From: Nitrospira sp.
Lineage (GTDB): Bacteria; Nitrospirota; Nitrospiria; Nitrospirales; Nitrospiraceae
Direction of reading: 5' to 3'
Assembly (NCBI GenBank): GCA_024998595.1
Contig: JACOEK010000004.1
Span: 434,001-498,000, forward strand
DNA: 64,000 nt
Every line of letters starts with the position of its first letter. Position 1 is the stretch's first letter. Of the stretch, positions 18,531 to 27,983 are shown one piece after another. Position numbers and translations under genes: made by a program. Below the pieces are notes generated by a model. The model was not told the origin of the DNA, did no database searches, and saw only the letters and a list, made by a program, of their open reading frames with translations.

Positions 18531-20384
18531 ATGTGCGGCATCGTTGCCGTGTTCCAAACAGATCCGGTCATCAACTGGGAAGCGGCTTGTCGAGCTGCCG
18601 ATGCCATTACCCATCGAGGACCTGATGAGAAGGGCGAGTGGCGGGATCGGCACGCCATGCTGTTTCATCGCCGCCTCTCAATCATCGATCTGGCCATGGG
18701 GCGGCAGCCGATGGTGAGCCAAGATGGCCGGCATGCGATGGTGTTCAACGGGGAGATCTACAACTTTACGGAACTTCGGGATGAACTCAAGCGGAGCGGG
18801 GTGACCTTCACCACACAATCCGACACGGAAGTATTGCTGGAAGGATTCCGACGGTGGGGAGTCGGCGTCGTCCAGCGGCTCAATGGCATGTTCGCTTTCG
18901 TGATCTGGGACCGGTTCGAATCGCGGGTATTCGGGGCACGTGACCGGCTGGGCATCAAGCCGTTTACCTGGGGCATGCACAAAGGGGCCCTCGTGATCGC
19001 ATCGACGGTGGAGCCCTTTACCGCTCTCGACGAGTTCCGGTCGATCGATCTCGTGGCCGTGCGCGATGTGCTGACCTTCGATTATATTCCGGCCCCGCGT
19101 ACCATCCTTCGAGATGTGCATAAATTGCCGCCCGGGTGCTGGCTTCAGTGGCGATTGGGCGATGCGTCACCGCAAATCGAGCACTACTGGCGACCACCGC
19201 TCGCAGACCAGGCAGCGACGACTCCCTGCGAAGCCGAAATCGAAGAGCTCCTTCAGCGGGCGGTGAAGCGACAATTGGTCAGTGACGTACCGGTCGGCGT
19301 ATTCTTGTCCGGAGGAATCGACTCTTCATTGATTGTTGCGCTCATGGCTCGGGAGAGTTCCCGTCCAGTCAAGTCCTTCTCCGTCGCGTTCGACGAGGAG
19401 GAATTCGACGAATCTCCGCTTGCGCAACTCGTCGCCAGTGAATTCGGTACCGATCACACGGTGCTTCGAGGGGATAGCCTCTCCGCGGAGGGCCTGTTGG
19501 ATCTCGTGGGTCGGCTCGACGAGCCGTTTGCCGATCCTGCGGTGATTCCCACCTACGCGCTCGCGCATCTCACCGCCGGACATGTGAAAGTCGCCCTGTC
19601 GGGAGACGGAGGCGATGAAGTCTTCGGCGGATATTCGAAGTACCTTGTTCGCCAGGAACCTCGGCCCATTCCGGGACATTTCATACTGGATGCGGCGTTA
19701 CGCGCAACGCCGTGGCGCCCGCGAGGAATGGGGAATATGTACCAGCGCACATTGTCGTCCCGCGATCAGCTTCGGTGGTCACGCGTGCGGTATGGAGATT
19801 TCCCCGTCTTCAGGAAAGATCTTCGCCAGGTGCTTTCCGTCCGGTACCACGATCAGGCGCAAATATCATCCTACTTTGAGCCGTGGAATCGAGTGGCCGT
19901 CCGATACGGAGACAATGTCACCATGGATAGCCTCATGCGGACCGATCTAGAAACCTATCTGAGCGAGAATTGCCTCGTGAAGACAGACAGGGCCAGCATG
20001 TTGGCGTCGCTCGAAGTTCGAGTGCCATATCTCGATGAACTCTTACTGGATCGGTTTCTCCCATTGCCCGCAGAGAAAAAGATCGTCGATGGAACCTTGA
20101 AAGCTCTGTTGAAGCCGCTTGCGAAACGTCTGTTGCCAAGGCAGGTCTGGGACCGCCCTAAGCACGGCTTTAATGCGCCCGTCAGCCGTCTCCTAGCCCG
20201 GCAGTGGCGACCGGCCATGGAGTCAGTCCTCGAGTGGGGACGGGGCAATGTCACGCTCTTCAATTATGACTATCTAAACCGTCTCCATGCGATCAATCGT
20301 GCGGAGGGCGGCATCGATCGAGAGTTATGGAATCCGTTCGTCACGCTGGCGTGGATGATGCGGCATTCCTTGCGAGTCTCATGA
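18531..20384 (+). CDS. asnB: Glutamine-hydrolysing asparagine synthetase-like amidotransferase (copy 2)
   Basis: 617 residues starting MCGIVAVFQTD, with Cys2 as glutaminase nucleophile. The ATP-binding loop VFLSGGIDSS is near residue 260 and ALSGDGGDEVFGGY near residue 353. It resembles the amidotransferase of exosortase (XrtA)-type EPS loci more than copy 1 does (inference from motif style). It probably amidates a carboxylated sugar or substituent of the glycan. ATGA overlap with the next glycosyltransferase gene. Confidence 0.88.
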   Translation: MCGIVAVFQTDPVINWEAACRAADAITHRGPDEKGEWRDRHAMLFHRRLSIIDLAMGRQPMVSQDGRHAMVFNGEIYNFTELRDELKRSGVTFTTQSDTEVLLEGFRRWGVGVVQRLNGMFAFVIWDRFESRVFGARDRLGIKPFTWGMHKGALVIASTVEPFTALDEFRSIDLVAVRDVLTFDYIPAPRTILRDVHKLPPGCWLQWRLGDASPQIEHYWRPPLADQAATTPCEAEIEELLQRAVKRQLVSDVPVGVFLSGGIDSSLIVALMARESSRPVKSFSVAFDEEEFDESPLAQLVASEFGTDHTVLRGDSLSAEGLLDLVGRLDEPFADPAVIPTYALAHLTAGHVKVALSGDGGDEVFGGYSKYLVRQEPRPIPGHFILDAALRATPWRPRGMGNMYQRTLSSRDQLRWSRVRYGDFPVFRKDLRQVLSVRYHDQAQISSYFEPWNRVAVRYGDNVTMDSLMRTDLETYLSENCLVKTDRASMLASLEVRVPYLDELLLDRFLPLPAEKKIVDGTLKALLKPLAKRLLPRQVWDRPKHGFNAPVSRLLARQWRPAMESVLEWGRGNVTLFNYDYLNRLHAINRAEGGIDRELWNPFVTLAWMMRHSLRVS

Positions 20385-21457
20385 AGATCATATTTTTTAA
20401 CGACATCATCTACGATTACGCGCTGAACGCGCCGGGCGCGACCGGTGGGGCGGAGCGATACGCCTGGCTCCTGCTTCGTGCGCTTGCCGCCGATGGCTGG
20501 TCCGTCACGGTCGGCGTGAGGAACGTTGTGCCACCGGGCGAGACCATCACGGTCGACGGCGTTCAGTTTCTCGGCCTGGATGGAGGCCACGTCTTGAGAG
20601 TCTGGTACAAGGTTCTGCGATCGGAACGTCCGGACTGGTGGCTCTGGCAATGTGCGGACCATTGGTGGGGGCCTGCCGTTGAAATCGCCAAACTGGTGGG
20701 CGTGCGGACGATCTTCTCTGCCATGCACGATATGGATTTTCGTTTGCGGCACGCGCTGTCACTGCATCCCAAGTTATGGCCGATGTATGCCTGGGGACTC
20801 ATGCGGACAGATAAGATTTTCGTACAGCATAGTCAGCAACTGGCTGAGCTCTCGCCGGGATGGCGTCGAAAAGCCACCGTATTGCCTGGTGTCGTCACAC
20901 CGGCGGAGGATGCGACGGCGCATTCCTGTCGGTCACCCTATGTGGCCTGGGTGGCGATGCTGCGAGAACACAAACGTCCGGATTTACTAGTCGAAGTCGC
21001 TAAACGATGTCCCCAGGTTCAATTCGTTGTGTGTGGCGGGGTGAGTCGGCATCGATCGCAGGCTGGGTATAGTGAACAGATGCTCTCTGCCCTGAGGGCG
21101 TTACCCAATGTCGATTATCGTGGGCTCGTGCCGCCTGAGCAATCGCTTGCCGTTATCGCTCGTGCCGCGGCACTTCTCTCAACGTCGGATTCCGAAGGAT
21201 TTCCCAGCACCTTCCTTGAAGCCTGGACGAGCGGAACTCCGGTCGTGAGTCTCACGGTTGATCCCGACCAGTTATTGAAAAATGAGGGCCTTGGCCTGCT
21301 GTCCGGCACGATCGATCAGGCTGCCGCCGACATTCAATGTCTGGTCGGTCAAGTCGCTCTCCGTGAAACATTTGGGCTTCGCGCGCGGGATTTTGTTATC
21401 AGACGACATTCGCCGAAAGCCGTGTCTAAACTTTTTCGCCAGTCCTTGCCGGCATAA
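20381..21457 (+). CDS. Family 4 glycosyltransferase
   Basis: 358 residues with a GT-B fold. The N-terminal GATGGAERYAWLLLRALAAD loop is typical for GT4 acceptor domains. The donor domain has PYVAWVAMLREHKRPDLLVE, and the E-x7-E type motif appears in DSEGFPSTFLEAWTSGTPVV near residue 268. ATG 20381 overlaps the amidotransferase stop and is the natural start, although the frame is open further upstream. Donor sugar unknown. Confidence 0.88.
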   Translation: MKIIFFNDIIYDYALNAPGATGGAERYAWLLLRALAADGWSVTVGVRNVVPPGETITVDGVQFLGLDGGHVLRVWYKVLRSERPDWWLWQCADHWWGPAVEIAKLVGVRTIFSAMHDMDFRLRHALSLHPKLWPMYAWGLMRTDKIFVQHSQQLAELSPGWRRKATVLPGVVTPAEDATAHSCRSPYVAWVAMLREHKRPDLLVEVAKRCPQVQFVVCGGVSRHRSQAGYSEQMLSALRALPNVDYRGLVPPEQSLAVIARAAALLSTSDSEGFPSTFLEAWTSGTPVVSLTVDPDQLLKNEGLGLLSGTIDQAAADIQCLVGQVALRETFGLRARDFVIRRHSPKAVSKLFRQSLPA

Positions 21458-21511
21458 CCTTTTCGAACGTCTGAAGCGTATAACTACCCGAACAGGTCGG
21501 CCGATTGCACA

Positions 21512-22720
21512 ATGATGAGTTTTAATGTTGCAGAGCAGCACCTGTACTCTCATGAGGAACAATCTCCTATTCTTACAGGACTGTCATTTACAGAGTTGGC
21601 GTACTTCTTTGTAATGTTCTATACGGTGCTGGGTTCGCCACTTGGGTTGACGGTGGGAAATGTGGGTGTCGGTATTCTCATGTTGTTTGTGTTTGGAGGT
21701 TGGCTGGCAGAAGCAGGAGGTAGTCTCTCTTCAGTTCTTAGACAGATCGGTTGGACTTTGGGCTGCGGGGTTAGCTATTTAGCCATTCAACTGCTGATCC
21801 ACGATGAGTCATCCTCTCAAATCTATGTGCGAAACTTTGGCATGTGGGTACCTTCACTGTTTGTGCTGCAGTGGTTAGTAAGCAGGCAATGGTTTCTGCA
21901 TAGGTTTGCATTTGTCACCATCGCGTTGGGATTCGCCATGATCCCTTACATGAACACGTATGGTGGGGGAGGATATCAACGCTTCGGTCTAGACAATAGC
22001 GTGGGTTTTGCAAATCCAAATGATCTGGGATGTTGGTATGGATTCTGCGCCCTGTATTTAACCCTTGCTGGATTCTCCGCGCGGGCTACGGGATCAAGGG
22101 TATTCTGTTGGATAGTTGGGCTGGTCTGTCTGTATCTGGTAACCCTGACACTCAGCCGTTCTCCGCTGATTGCTATGGCGGGAGCTGTTCTCGTGGCCTC
22201 CCGTCGCCTCTTTAGAGAAAGTTTCCCGCTACTTCTGCTGCTGGGAGGATTAGCCTATGGGGCGACGTTGCTCGGGGTTTTTGACACAGCATTAAAATCG
22301 TACGGTATTCGGGCCACTGAAGAGACTGGGCGGTTGGGAATCTGGCCGATACTGATCGAAAAATTTTTGAATGACCCATTATTAGGTATAGGAGCCTCGC
22401 ATGCTGGCGCGGTAAATTCTGGTGGTAGATTCATTACGCCGCATAACGGCTTTATGCTCATTGGCGTGTCCTCCGGAATTGTGCCACTCGCATTATTTGT
22501 GGGGCATTGGATCAAGGCTACGAAAGCTGCACTTCGTGCAACTGTCGACAATTGGCCAGGAAGCGAATTTCAATTGCCTCTGCTGGTCTATGCCTTACTA
22601 GTCACAAACTCCGGCAATCAATCATTTATGGCGCCTTGGGCGATGGTCTGCATGGCGCTGCCGCTTGGCCAATTTTATTTCGGCAAAGAGGATCAACCAA
22701 ACGGTCGCATTCCTTTCTAG
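21512..22720 (+). CDS. O-antigen polymerase/ligase-like membrane protein (Wzy/WaaL type)
   Basis: 402 residues with about ten hydrophobic segments. The signature FANPNDLGCWYGF near residue 165 and the Arg-containing TLTLSRSPLIAMAGAVLVA near residue 210 match O-antigen ligase/polymerase proteins. A large periplasmic loop with EETGRLGIWP and PHNGFMLIGVSSGIVPLALF lies around residues 270-330. It would polymerise repeat units or ligate glycan on the periplasmic side. Base composition is somewhat A/T-richer than its neighbours, as is common for wzy genes. Confidence 0.8.
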   Translation: MMSFNVAEQHLYSHEEQSPILTGLSFTELAYFFVMFYTVLGSPLGLTVGNVGVGILMLFVFGGWLAEAGGSLSSVLRQIGWTLGCGVSYLAIQLLIHDESSSQIYVRNFGMWVPSLFVLQWLVSRQWFLHRFAFVTIALGFAMIPYMNTYGGGGYQRFGLDNSVGFANPNDLGCWYGFCALYLTLAGFSARATGSRVFCWIVGLVCLYLVTLTLSRSPLIAMAGAVLVASRRLFRESFPLLLLLGGLAYGATLLGVFDTALKSYGIRATEETGRLGIWPILIEKFLNDPLLGIGASHAGAVNSGGRFITPHNGFMLIGVSSGIVPLALFVGHWIKATKAALRATVDNWPGSEFQLPLLVYALLVTNSGNQSFMAPWAMVCMALPLGQFYFGKEDQPNGRIPF

Positions 22721-22874
22721 TAGGATAATATGGCCGTCTTTATGATCTTTCGCACGTAACAAGTAAGTGTATGACGTACCAGTTCCAAGCTGCTCTCGCA
22801 TAACTGACGCCCCTCTTAGAACGCATCGCTGCCAACTGGCTTACACATCCCAATAATTTTCAGCGCGTCGTTTT

Positions 22875-24254
22875 ATGTATACCATTCCCATGCCCGTCGG
22901 CAGGCACCAGGCTCGAAGCACAGAAAGTGCTGGCTGGTTGCAGGAACATCCCGTACTGACGTCTTTGATCATTTTAGTGTGTGCGGTTTCCATGCGACTG
23001 TTTTTTACGTATCGCGCGGAGCCAAGCCACTTAGTGTTTCCGGATTCAGGAACCTATTTCGATACGGCCGTCAATCTGCAGGAGTCCGGAGCATTTGTGA
23101 ATCGATATCAGAAGCCTGAAATTACCCGCACTCCAGGATATCCATTCTTTCTCGCGATTCTCATGACAGGCGTTGGGAAAGATATTCGGATCCTGTTACT
23201 GGTACAGGCTGTCATTTTGTCGTTGAGCGTGGTTCTCCTTTATTGGTTGGCGAGATACATTCTTCCTCCTGTTATGGCTTTCACAGGCGCTCTATTGGCC
23301 GCCGTTTCTCCCTGGGGTGCAGCGAGGGCAGGATTTCTCCTTAGCGATGGTCTGTTTCTCATGGCCCTCGCGTTGCTGTTCGTCGTGATGTATGCCGTCA
23401 TTCGATTCGCGCGAACGTCAGCAACCGTACTGGTCGGCGGCGGTTTGGTCGGCCTTCTGACAAGCGCGGTGGTGTTTGTCAGGCCGGTCTTTCCATTAAT
23501 TGGCCTCGTCGCGCTGGCCTTGCTCACGCTCTATCCTGGAAAACGAGTTCGTGCCTGGTTGCTGGTAGCCGCTATGGTCCTGTGTGCCTTGGTGCCGTTG
23601 CAGCTATGGAAGATGCGCAATCTTCACGAAGCACAGTTTCACGGCTTCAGTGACGTATCTGGAAAAGCAGCCTGGCAATGGTTGGCTTCCAGCGTGAAGG
23701 GGCAGATCGCGGGCTCGGCCGGCGATCGTTGGGCCATGCTCAGAGCAGCAGAGGAGGCTGAAAATCAGTGGGCGTTTTCTCCCCAGGACGCTCATGACGA
23801 GCGGTGGAAGCTGGCAAATGAGGTGTTTCGCGCCCACCCGCTGTCAACGGTTTACGTGTTCGGTCTCAATGCTCTAGAGGCTCTCATCCATCCACAGCCC
23901 AGCATTCTGACTCCGGCAGGATTGAATTTCAGGGGTGATGCCGTCGCGCTTGGCGGCATCTGGACTGCGTTCATTCTGTGTGCGGTTATTGGAGTACGGC
24001 ACATCTTGGGCAGGGCTCAGGCCGACGGATGCATCGATCGAAATTGGCTTCTGACCATGCTGATCATTTGCTTGGCCATAACACTGACAGCCGGTGTGTC
24101 TTTCGGAGCAGGGGCGAGATATCGAATTGCGCTGGAGTTGATCGTGCCCTTGTTGGCCGGTGTCGGTCTCGTGCGAATTGTAACGGTCATTCGGGCCAAG
24201 TGCCGGTTGCTGTGGCTTGAAGAGAGCCCTTTGAAAGTGGATCACATCAGCTAA
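22875..24254 (+). CDS. GT-C type membrane glycosyltransferase (ArnT/PMT-like)
   Basis: 459 residues with ten or more transmembrane segments and a first periplasmic loop carrying the catalytic Asp region VFPDSGTYFDTAVNLQES near residue 56. EITRTPGYPFFLAILM follows, as in dolichyl-phosphate-mannose/undecaprenyl-phosphate-sugar transferases. It would use a lipid-phosphate sugar outside the cytoplasm to decorate a glycan or protein. The donor may be supplied by the DPM-like family 2 enzyme at 36859 (inference). Confidence 0.8.
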   Translation: MYTIPMPVGRHQARSTESAGWLQEHPVLTSLIILVCAVSMRLFFTYRAEPSHLVFPDSGTYFDTAVNLQESGAFVNRYQKPEITRTPGYPFFLAILMTGVGKDIRILLLVQAVILSLSVVLLYWLARYILPPVMAFTGALLAAVSPWGAARAGFLLSDGLFLMALALLFVVMYAVIRFARTSATVLVGGGLVGLLTSAVVFVRPVFPLIGLVALALLTLYPGKRVRAWLLVAAMVLCALVPLQLWKMRNLHEAQFHGFSDVSGKAAWQWLASSVKGQIAGSAGDRWAMLRAAEEAENQWAFSPQDAHDERWKLANEVFRAHPLSTVYVFGLNALEALIHPQPSILTPAGLNFRGDAVALGGIWTAFILCAVIGVRHILGRAQADGCIDRNWLLTMLIICLAITLTAGVSFGAGARYRIALELIVPLLAGVGLVRIVTVIRAKCRLLWLEESPLKVDHIS

Positions 24255-24296
24255 GCGCCTGCAGGTGGCTTCTTTGAAAAGGGTGACTGTTGATTC

Positions 24297-25499
24297 GTGA
24301 ATGTTCTGGTTGTCCAGTCGGAACTTGGCGTACTGCGCGGGGGAGGAGAAAACTTTACTCGAAACCTCTTCTCGGCTTTTGCTCAGCGAGGGCATCATGT
24401 TACTGCGACGTTTATTGCCGATTCGAAGGGCAAGTATCCGATCCCTATGCCCCCCGGGATTGTGCCTCTTCCTTTGGCAGGGTACTGGTCCAGAAAGCTA
24501 GGGCAGGATGTGTTGTCGAGCATCAGAGGCTGGATTCCAGAAAGAGTTCAACTAAAAGATACTTGGGATCGTTACCAGGAGGCCTTATGCTGGAGAACGG
24601 TCCGATGGCATGACCAGCGATTTGCGTCACGAGTCGACATAGAATTCCATGGCCGATGGCATGACTTCGATGCGATCTACGTCCACGGCAATTCGGTGCT
24701 CGCCGAAAGAATTGCGCGGGTGCGTCCTACAATTTTACGGTTGCCTGGTCCGGTCTCCTCGGAGTTGGCCCCCACTTTGAGACGAATCCATGCCGTTTGC
24801 GCCAATGGGGATGCGCTCCGCCACATCCGGGCGTTTCTAGGTGATCATGCGACGGAACTGCCGATTGGCCTAGACAGCAATCTGTTCCAGCCAGGCCCCT
24901 CTCAAGAACGACACCGTCTCGGATGGTCGGGTACGGAATGGGTGATCGGTTATGTAGGGAGGCTGGCCTATATCAAAGGCGTCGATCTTCTAGCCGATGC
25001 GTTTAAACAATTACGGGCCTGCATTCCTCAGGCGAGACTTCTCATGATCGGGGCGGGGGAAGAGCAAGGAAAGCTTCGAGAAGCATTGAAAGAGGAATTG
25101 GCGAGTGGCCTTGCTTGCATCGAGGCAGACGTTCCCCACGAACGATTGGCAGATTGGTATCGAGCAATGAATGTGTTCGTTATGCCGAGTCGGTACGAGA
25201 ATTATTCCAATGCCGTGCTTGAGGCATTGGCCTGCGGGGTGCCGTTTCTCGGATCCAATGCAGGAGGAAATCCTGGTTTAGTTGAGAGTCACGGAGGATG
25301 TTTGTTTGAGGTTGGATCGGTTGACGCGCTCTCCCAAGCACTTCGTTCGATGGCAGATGCCTTTCGGAGAAGTGAAGGACAAGAAACGGTTCGTTCGACG
25401 AAGCCACATCAGGTGGTCGGTTGGGATACAACCGCGGCGAGGTTGGAGAAAATCATTCAGGTGAATCTCAACATACAGCCGGATCTTTCTTCAATTTAA
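24297..25499 (+). CDS. Family 4 glycosyltransferase
   Basis: 400 residues, GT-B fold. The N-terminus is VLVVQSELGVLRGGGENFTR. The donor domain contains VIGYVGRLAYIKGVDLLADA near residue 215. The active-site helix RYENYSNAVLEALACGVPFL carries the two Glu residues. GTG 24297 is the start consistent with the usual beginning of the fold. It acts on the cytoplasmic side of the membrane in glycan assembly; specificity cannot be predicted. Confidence 0.87.
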   Translation: MNVLVVQSELGVLRGGGENFTRNLFSAFAQRGHHVTATFIADSKGKYPIPMPPGIVPLPLAGYWSRKLGQDVLSSIRGWIPERVQLKDTWDRYQEALCWRTVRWHDQRFASRVDIEFHGRWHDFDAIYVHGNSVLAERIARVRPTILRLPGPVSSELAPTLRRIHAVCANGDALRHIRAFLGDHATELPIGLDSNLFQPGPSQERHRLGWSGTEWVIGYVGRLAYIKGVDLLADAFKQLRACIPQARLLMIGAGEEQGKLREALKEELASGLACIEADVPHERLADWYRAMNVFVMPSRYENYSNAVLEALACGVPFLGSNAGGNPGLVESHGGCLFEVGSVDALSQALRSMADAFRRSEGQETVRSTKPHQVVGWDTTAARLEKIIQVNLNIQPDLSSI

Positions 25500-25524
25500 C
25501 GAATCGCGAGTCATGAACGAGTAG

Positions 25525-26739
25525 GTGAACCAAGTGTTTTACGCGCGTAAGAGCATGCCCGCAAAAGAAGGTTCTGTCCTCGCCGAGGACATGAGCATTG
25601 TTCCGCTACAGGGAACCAGGTGCCGTCTGCTTTACGTGATCGGCCAACTCGCACTCGGGGGAGCCGAACGCCAGTTGTACTATCTGCTTGCGACGCTTGA
25701 TCATGCTCGCTATCAACCGGCTCTCGTAGCCTGGAACTTCAATCCAAATGAAAAGTACTACCGTGATATTTTAGATTTGAATATTCCTATTTTTGGATTT
25801 CCATCTGAATGGTCACCATTTGCAAAGCTTCGGGCGTTTCGGAAATTGGCTCAACGAACTACCCCTGAAGTGATCCATTCCTACGGTTTTCATACAAATT
25901 TTGCGGCATATTATGCGGCCAAGGGCGTGGGGGCAGTGCCTATTGGGTCCCTCAGGAGTGATTTTTCTACAATAAGAAAAGTGGGAGGTGCTTTCCGTGG
26001 AGCACTCAATGCGCGATGGCCAAATCATCATATAGCGAATAGCACAGTGTGTGCAGAGGCTGCGCTTCAAAGCGGAGGTTTCTTTACTCCGAAAAGTTTT
26101 TCAGTGGTGCGAAATGGTTTGGATCTGAATTATTTTCATGTCTCGGATACGCCTCAGCAGTTAAGAACGTACGTTGCCGGCGTTGGATCGTTGTTGCCTG
26201 TCAAACGCTGGGATCGTTTGCTCAGAGTCGTTCAGATGATAAAAGGCTTGGTTGCCAACAATGTGCAATTTCGGATCGCAGGTGATGGACCGCTCCGCAC
26301 CAGCTTGGAATCTTTAGCGAAAGACCTTGGAATTCATCAAATCGTCCAGTTTGTTGGTGCACGGCAGGACATCCCCGCATTTCTTAATGGCGCACAATTC
26401 TTAATCCATACTTCGGAAAGTGAAGGATGCCCTAACGTGGTAATGGAGGCTATGGCGGCTGGAAGAGCGGTCGTGGCAACGGATGCAGGAGACATACCTT
26501 ATTTAGTGGAAAACGGTGAGACCGGGTTTGTGGTCCCTCGCGAGGACTACGATGCGCTTGCTAATCGTATAGTGACATTATTGGGGAATCCTGTACTTCG
26601 TGGTCAGATGGAAAGTAACGCTCGGACCAAGGCAGAACGAGATTTCAAATTGGGATCTCTCGTGACAGGAACATTGAACGCCTATCGCTCGGCGGGCTGG
26701 AAGGATCAAGTCCGATCAGCATCGCGGGGGATCCGATAA
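25525..26739 (+). CDS. Family 4 glycosyltransferase
   Basis: 404 residues. LYVIGQLALGGAERQLYYLL near residue 35 marks the GT4 acceptor domain. The donor domain has SEGCPNVVMEAMAAGRAVVA near residue 298, then TDAGDIPYLVENGETGF. The GTG start gives a 30-residue extra leader; an in-frame ATG at 25558 or 25591 may be the real start. The gene and the next three are slightly A/T-richer than the flanking ones, which could mark a module acquired separately. Confidence 0.87.
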   Translation: MNQVFYARKSMPAKEGSVLAEDMSIVPLQGTRCRLLYVIGQLALGGAERQLYYLLATLDHARYQPALVAWNFNPNEKYYRDILDLNIPIFGFPSEWSPFAKLRAFRKLAQRTTPEVIHSYGFHTNFAAYYAAKGVGAVPIGSLRSDFSTIRKVGGAFRGALNARWPNHHIANSTVCAEAALQSGGFFTPKSFSVVRNGLDLNYFHVSDTPQQLRTYVAGVGSLLPVKRWDRLLRVVQMIKGLVANNVQFRIAGDGPLRTSLESLAKDLGIHQIVQFVGARQDIPAFLNGAQFLIHTSESEGCPNVVMEAMAAGRAVVATDAGDIPYLVENGETGFVVPREDYDALANRIVTLLGNPVLRGQMESNARTKAERDFKLGSLVTGTLNAYRSAGWKDQVRSASRGIR

Positions 26740-26762
26740 TAAATACGAGAGCTATGTGAGAT

Positions 26763-27983
26763 ATGCCCGTCATGCAACTTGATATCGTGAACGCCCAAAC
26801 GATTGGGAGGTTTCTTCCCGTAGACCTTTCTGCCTTGCGCTTTCTGGACTTACCTCCAATAGGCCAGACGATGCGTTTGTGTGCCGTCGGGGATATAGGA
26901 CTATCGGGTCGTGTCGAACAGGCTCTAAAGAATACTGACGGTTCGGCCAAAATTTTTGCAGAAGTTGCCCCGCTATTACAGAGCGTTGATATAAGTTTTG
27001 GGAATCTCGAGTCTCCACTAGCCGGGGATATTGCTCCAGGAAAGTTATTCTCCGGCCCGGTGTCAGGAGCTGCTGTGCTCAAAGAAAGTGGATTCAGTTT
27101 AATCCACTTGGCTAACAACCACATCTATGACTACGGCCGGGAAGGCCTAGTGGCGACCATTGATGCGGTGCAGCATGCAAACCTCACTTCCCTCGGCGTA
27201 GGCAAGACGATATCTTCGGCAAAGCAAGTTGTCCGAACGGATGTCCGTGGGCTTCGTGTTGGATGGCTAGGGTGTGGGAGGACCTTGGTCTCTCAGGACG
27301 ATTCAGGCCCCAACTTTTGGGAGTTTGATGAGCACGAATTGCGCAACGCCGTTCAGCATCACCGCAGTGATGTGGATTTGTTGATTGTGTCAATACATAT
27401 CGGCCTGATGCATATGGATTATCCACGTCCTGAGCATAAAGCCATGGCTGAGAAGCTTCTAGATGCCGGCGCTCATCTCATTCTGATGCATCATGCGCAT
27501 GTACTACAGGGCGTTCAAGTAACATCTACAAGGTCTGTGTGTTGTTTCAACCTCGGTAATTTTGCGTTCGATTGGGAAGAAGGCAATGTAAAGATTCCGG
27601 TCCTAGTGCGGGAACAAAATGAAGGTGCGATTTTTCACTTTGTACTGGACCGGAACGGGATCGCTCAGGCTGCGGCTATTCCTGTATGGATCGACAGTGA
27701 CTGTGCTGTGCGTTGGGCGACAGGGGCGCGAGGCCTTGGAATCCTTACGAGGCTATCCCGTATCAGCCGGGACCTTGAGTGTGACTATGAAGCTGCATTC
27801 AAGCGTCAACGAGCTGAGCGGCATACATCCGGCATCCTCAAAGTGGTTTGGTTTCATCTGCGCCGCGGCAATTGGTCATTCGTTCTGGAATCGGCTAAGC
27901 AGATTCGCCTAGAGCACGTGGAAATGATCGTGCGTTGGCTCGGCGAGACAGTGAGGCGTATTGCTAAGGGCTCGGCGGTATGA
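26763..27983 (+). CDS. CapA-family metallophosphatase-like capsule protein
   Basis: 406 residues with the calcineurin-like CapA/PgsA domain. Visible are LCAVGDIGLS (metal Asp), FGNLESPL, LIHLANNHIYDYG, the His in VSIHIGLMH, and MHHAHVLQGV. CapA proteins take part in poly-gamma-glutamate or capsule synthesis and anchoring. No signal peptide or N-terminal anchor is evident here, unlike PgsA. A role in modifying the EPS precursor is suggested only by context. It overlaps the next gene by four bases. Confidence 0.85.
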   Translation: MPVMQLDIVNAQTIGRFLPVDLSALRFLDLPPIGQTMRLCAVGDIGLSGRVEQALKNTDGSAKIFAEVAPLLQSVDISFGNLESPLAGDIAPGKLFSGPVSGAAVLKESGFSLIHLANNHIYDYGREGLVATIDAVQHANLTSLGVGKTISSAKQVVRTDVRGLRVGWLGCGRTLVSQDDSGPNFWEFDEHELRNAVQHHRSDVDLLIVSIHIGLMHMDYPRPEHKAMAEKLLDAGAHLILMHHAHVLQGVQVTSTRSVCCFNLGNFAFDWEEGNVKIPVLVREQNEGAIFHFVLDRNGIAQAAAIPVWIDSDCAVRWATGARGLGILTRLSRISRDLECDYEAAFKRQRAERHTSGILKVVWFHLRRGNWSFVLESAKQIRLEHVEMIVRWLGETVRRIAKGSAV

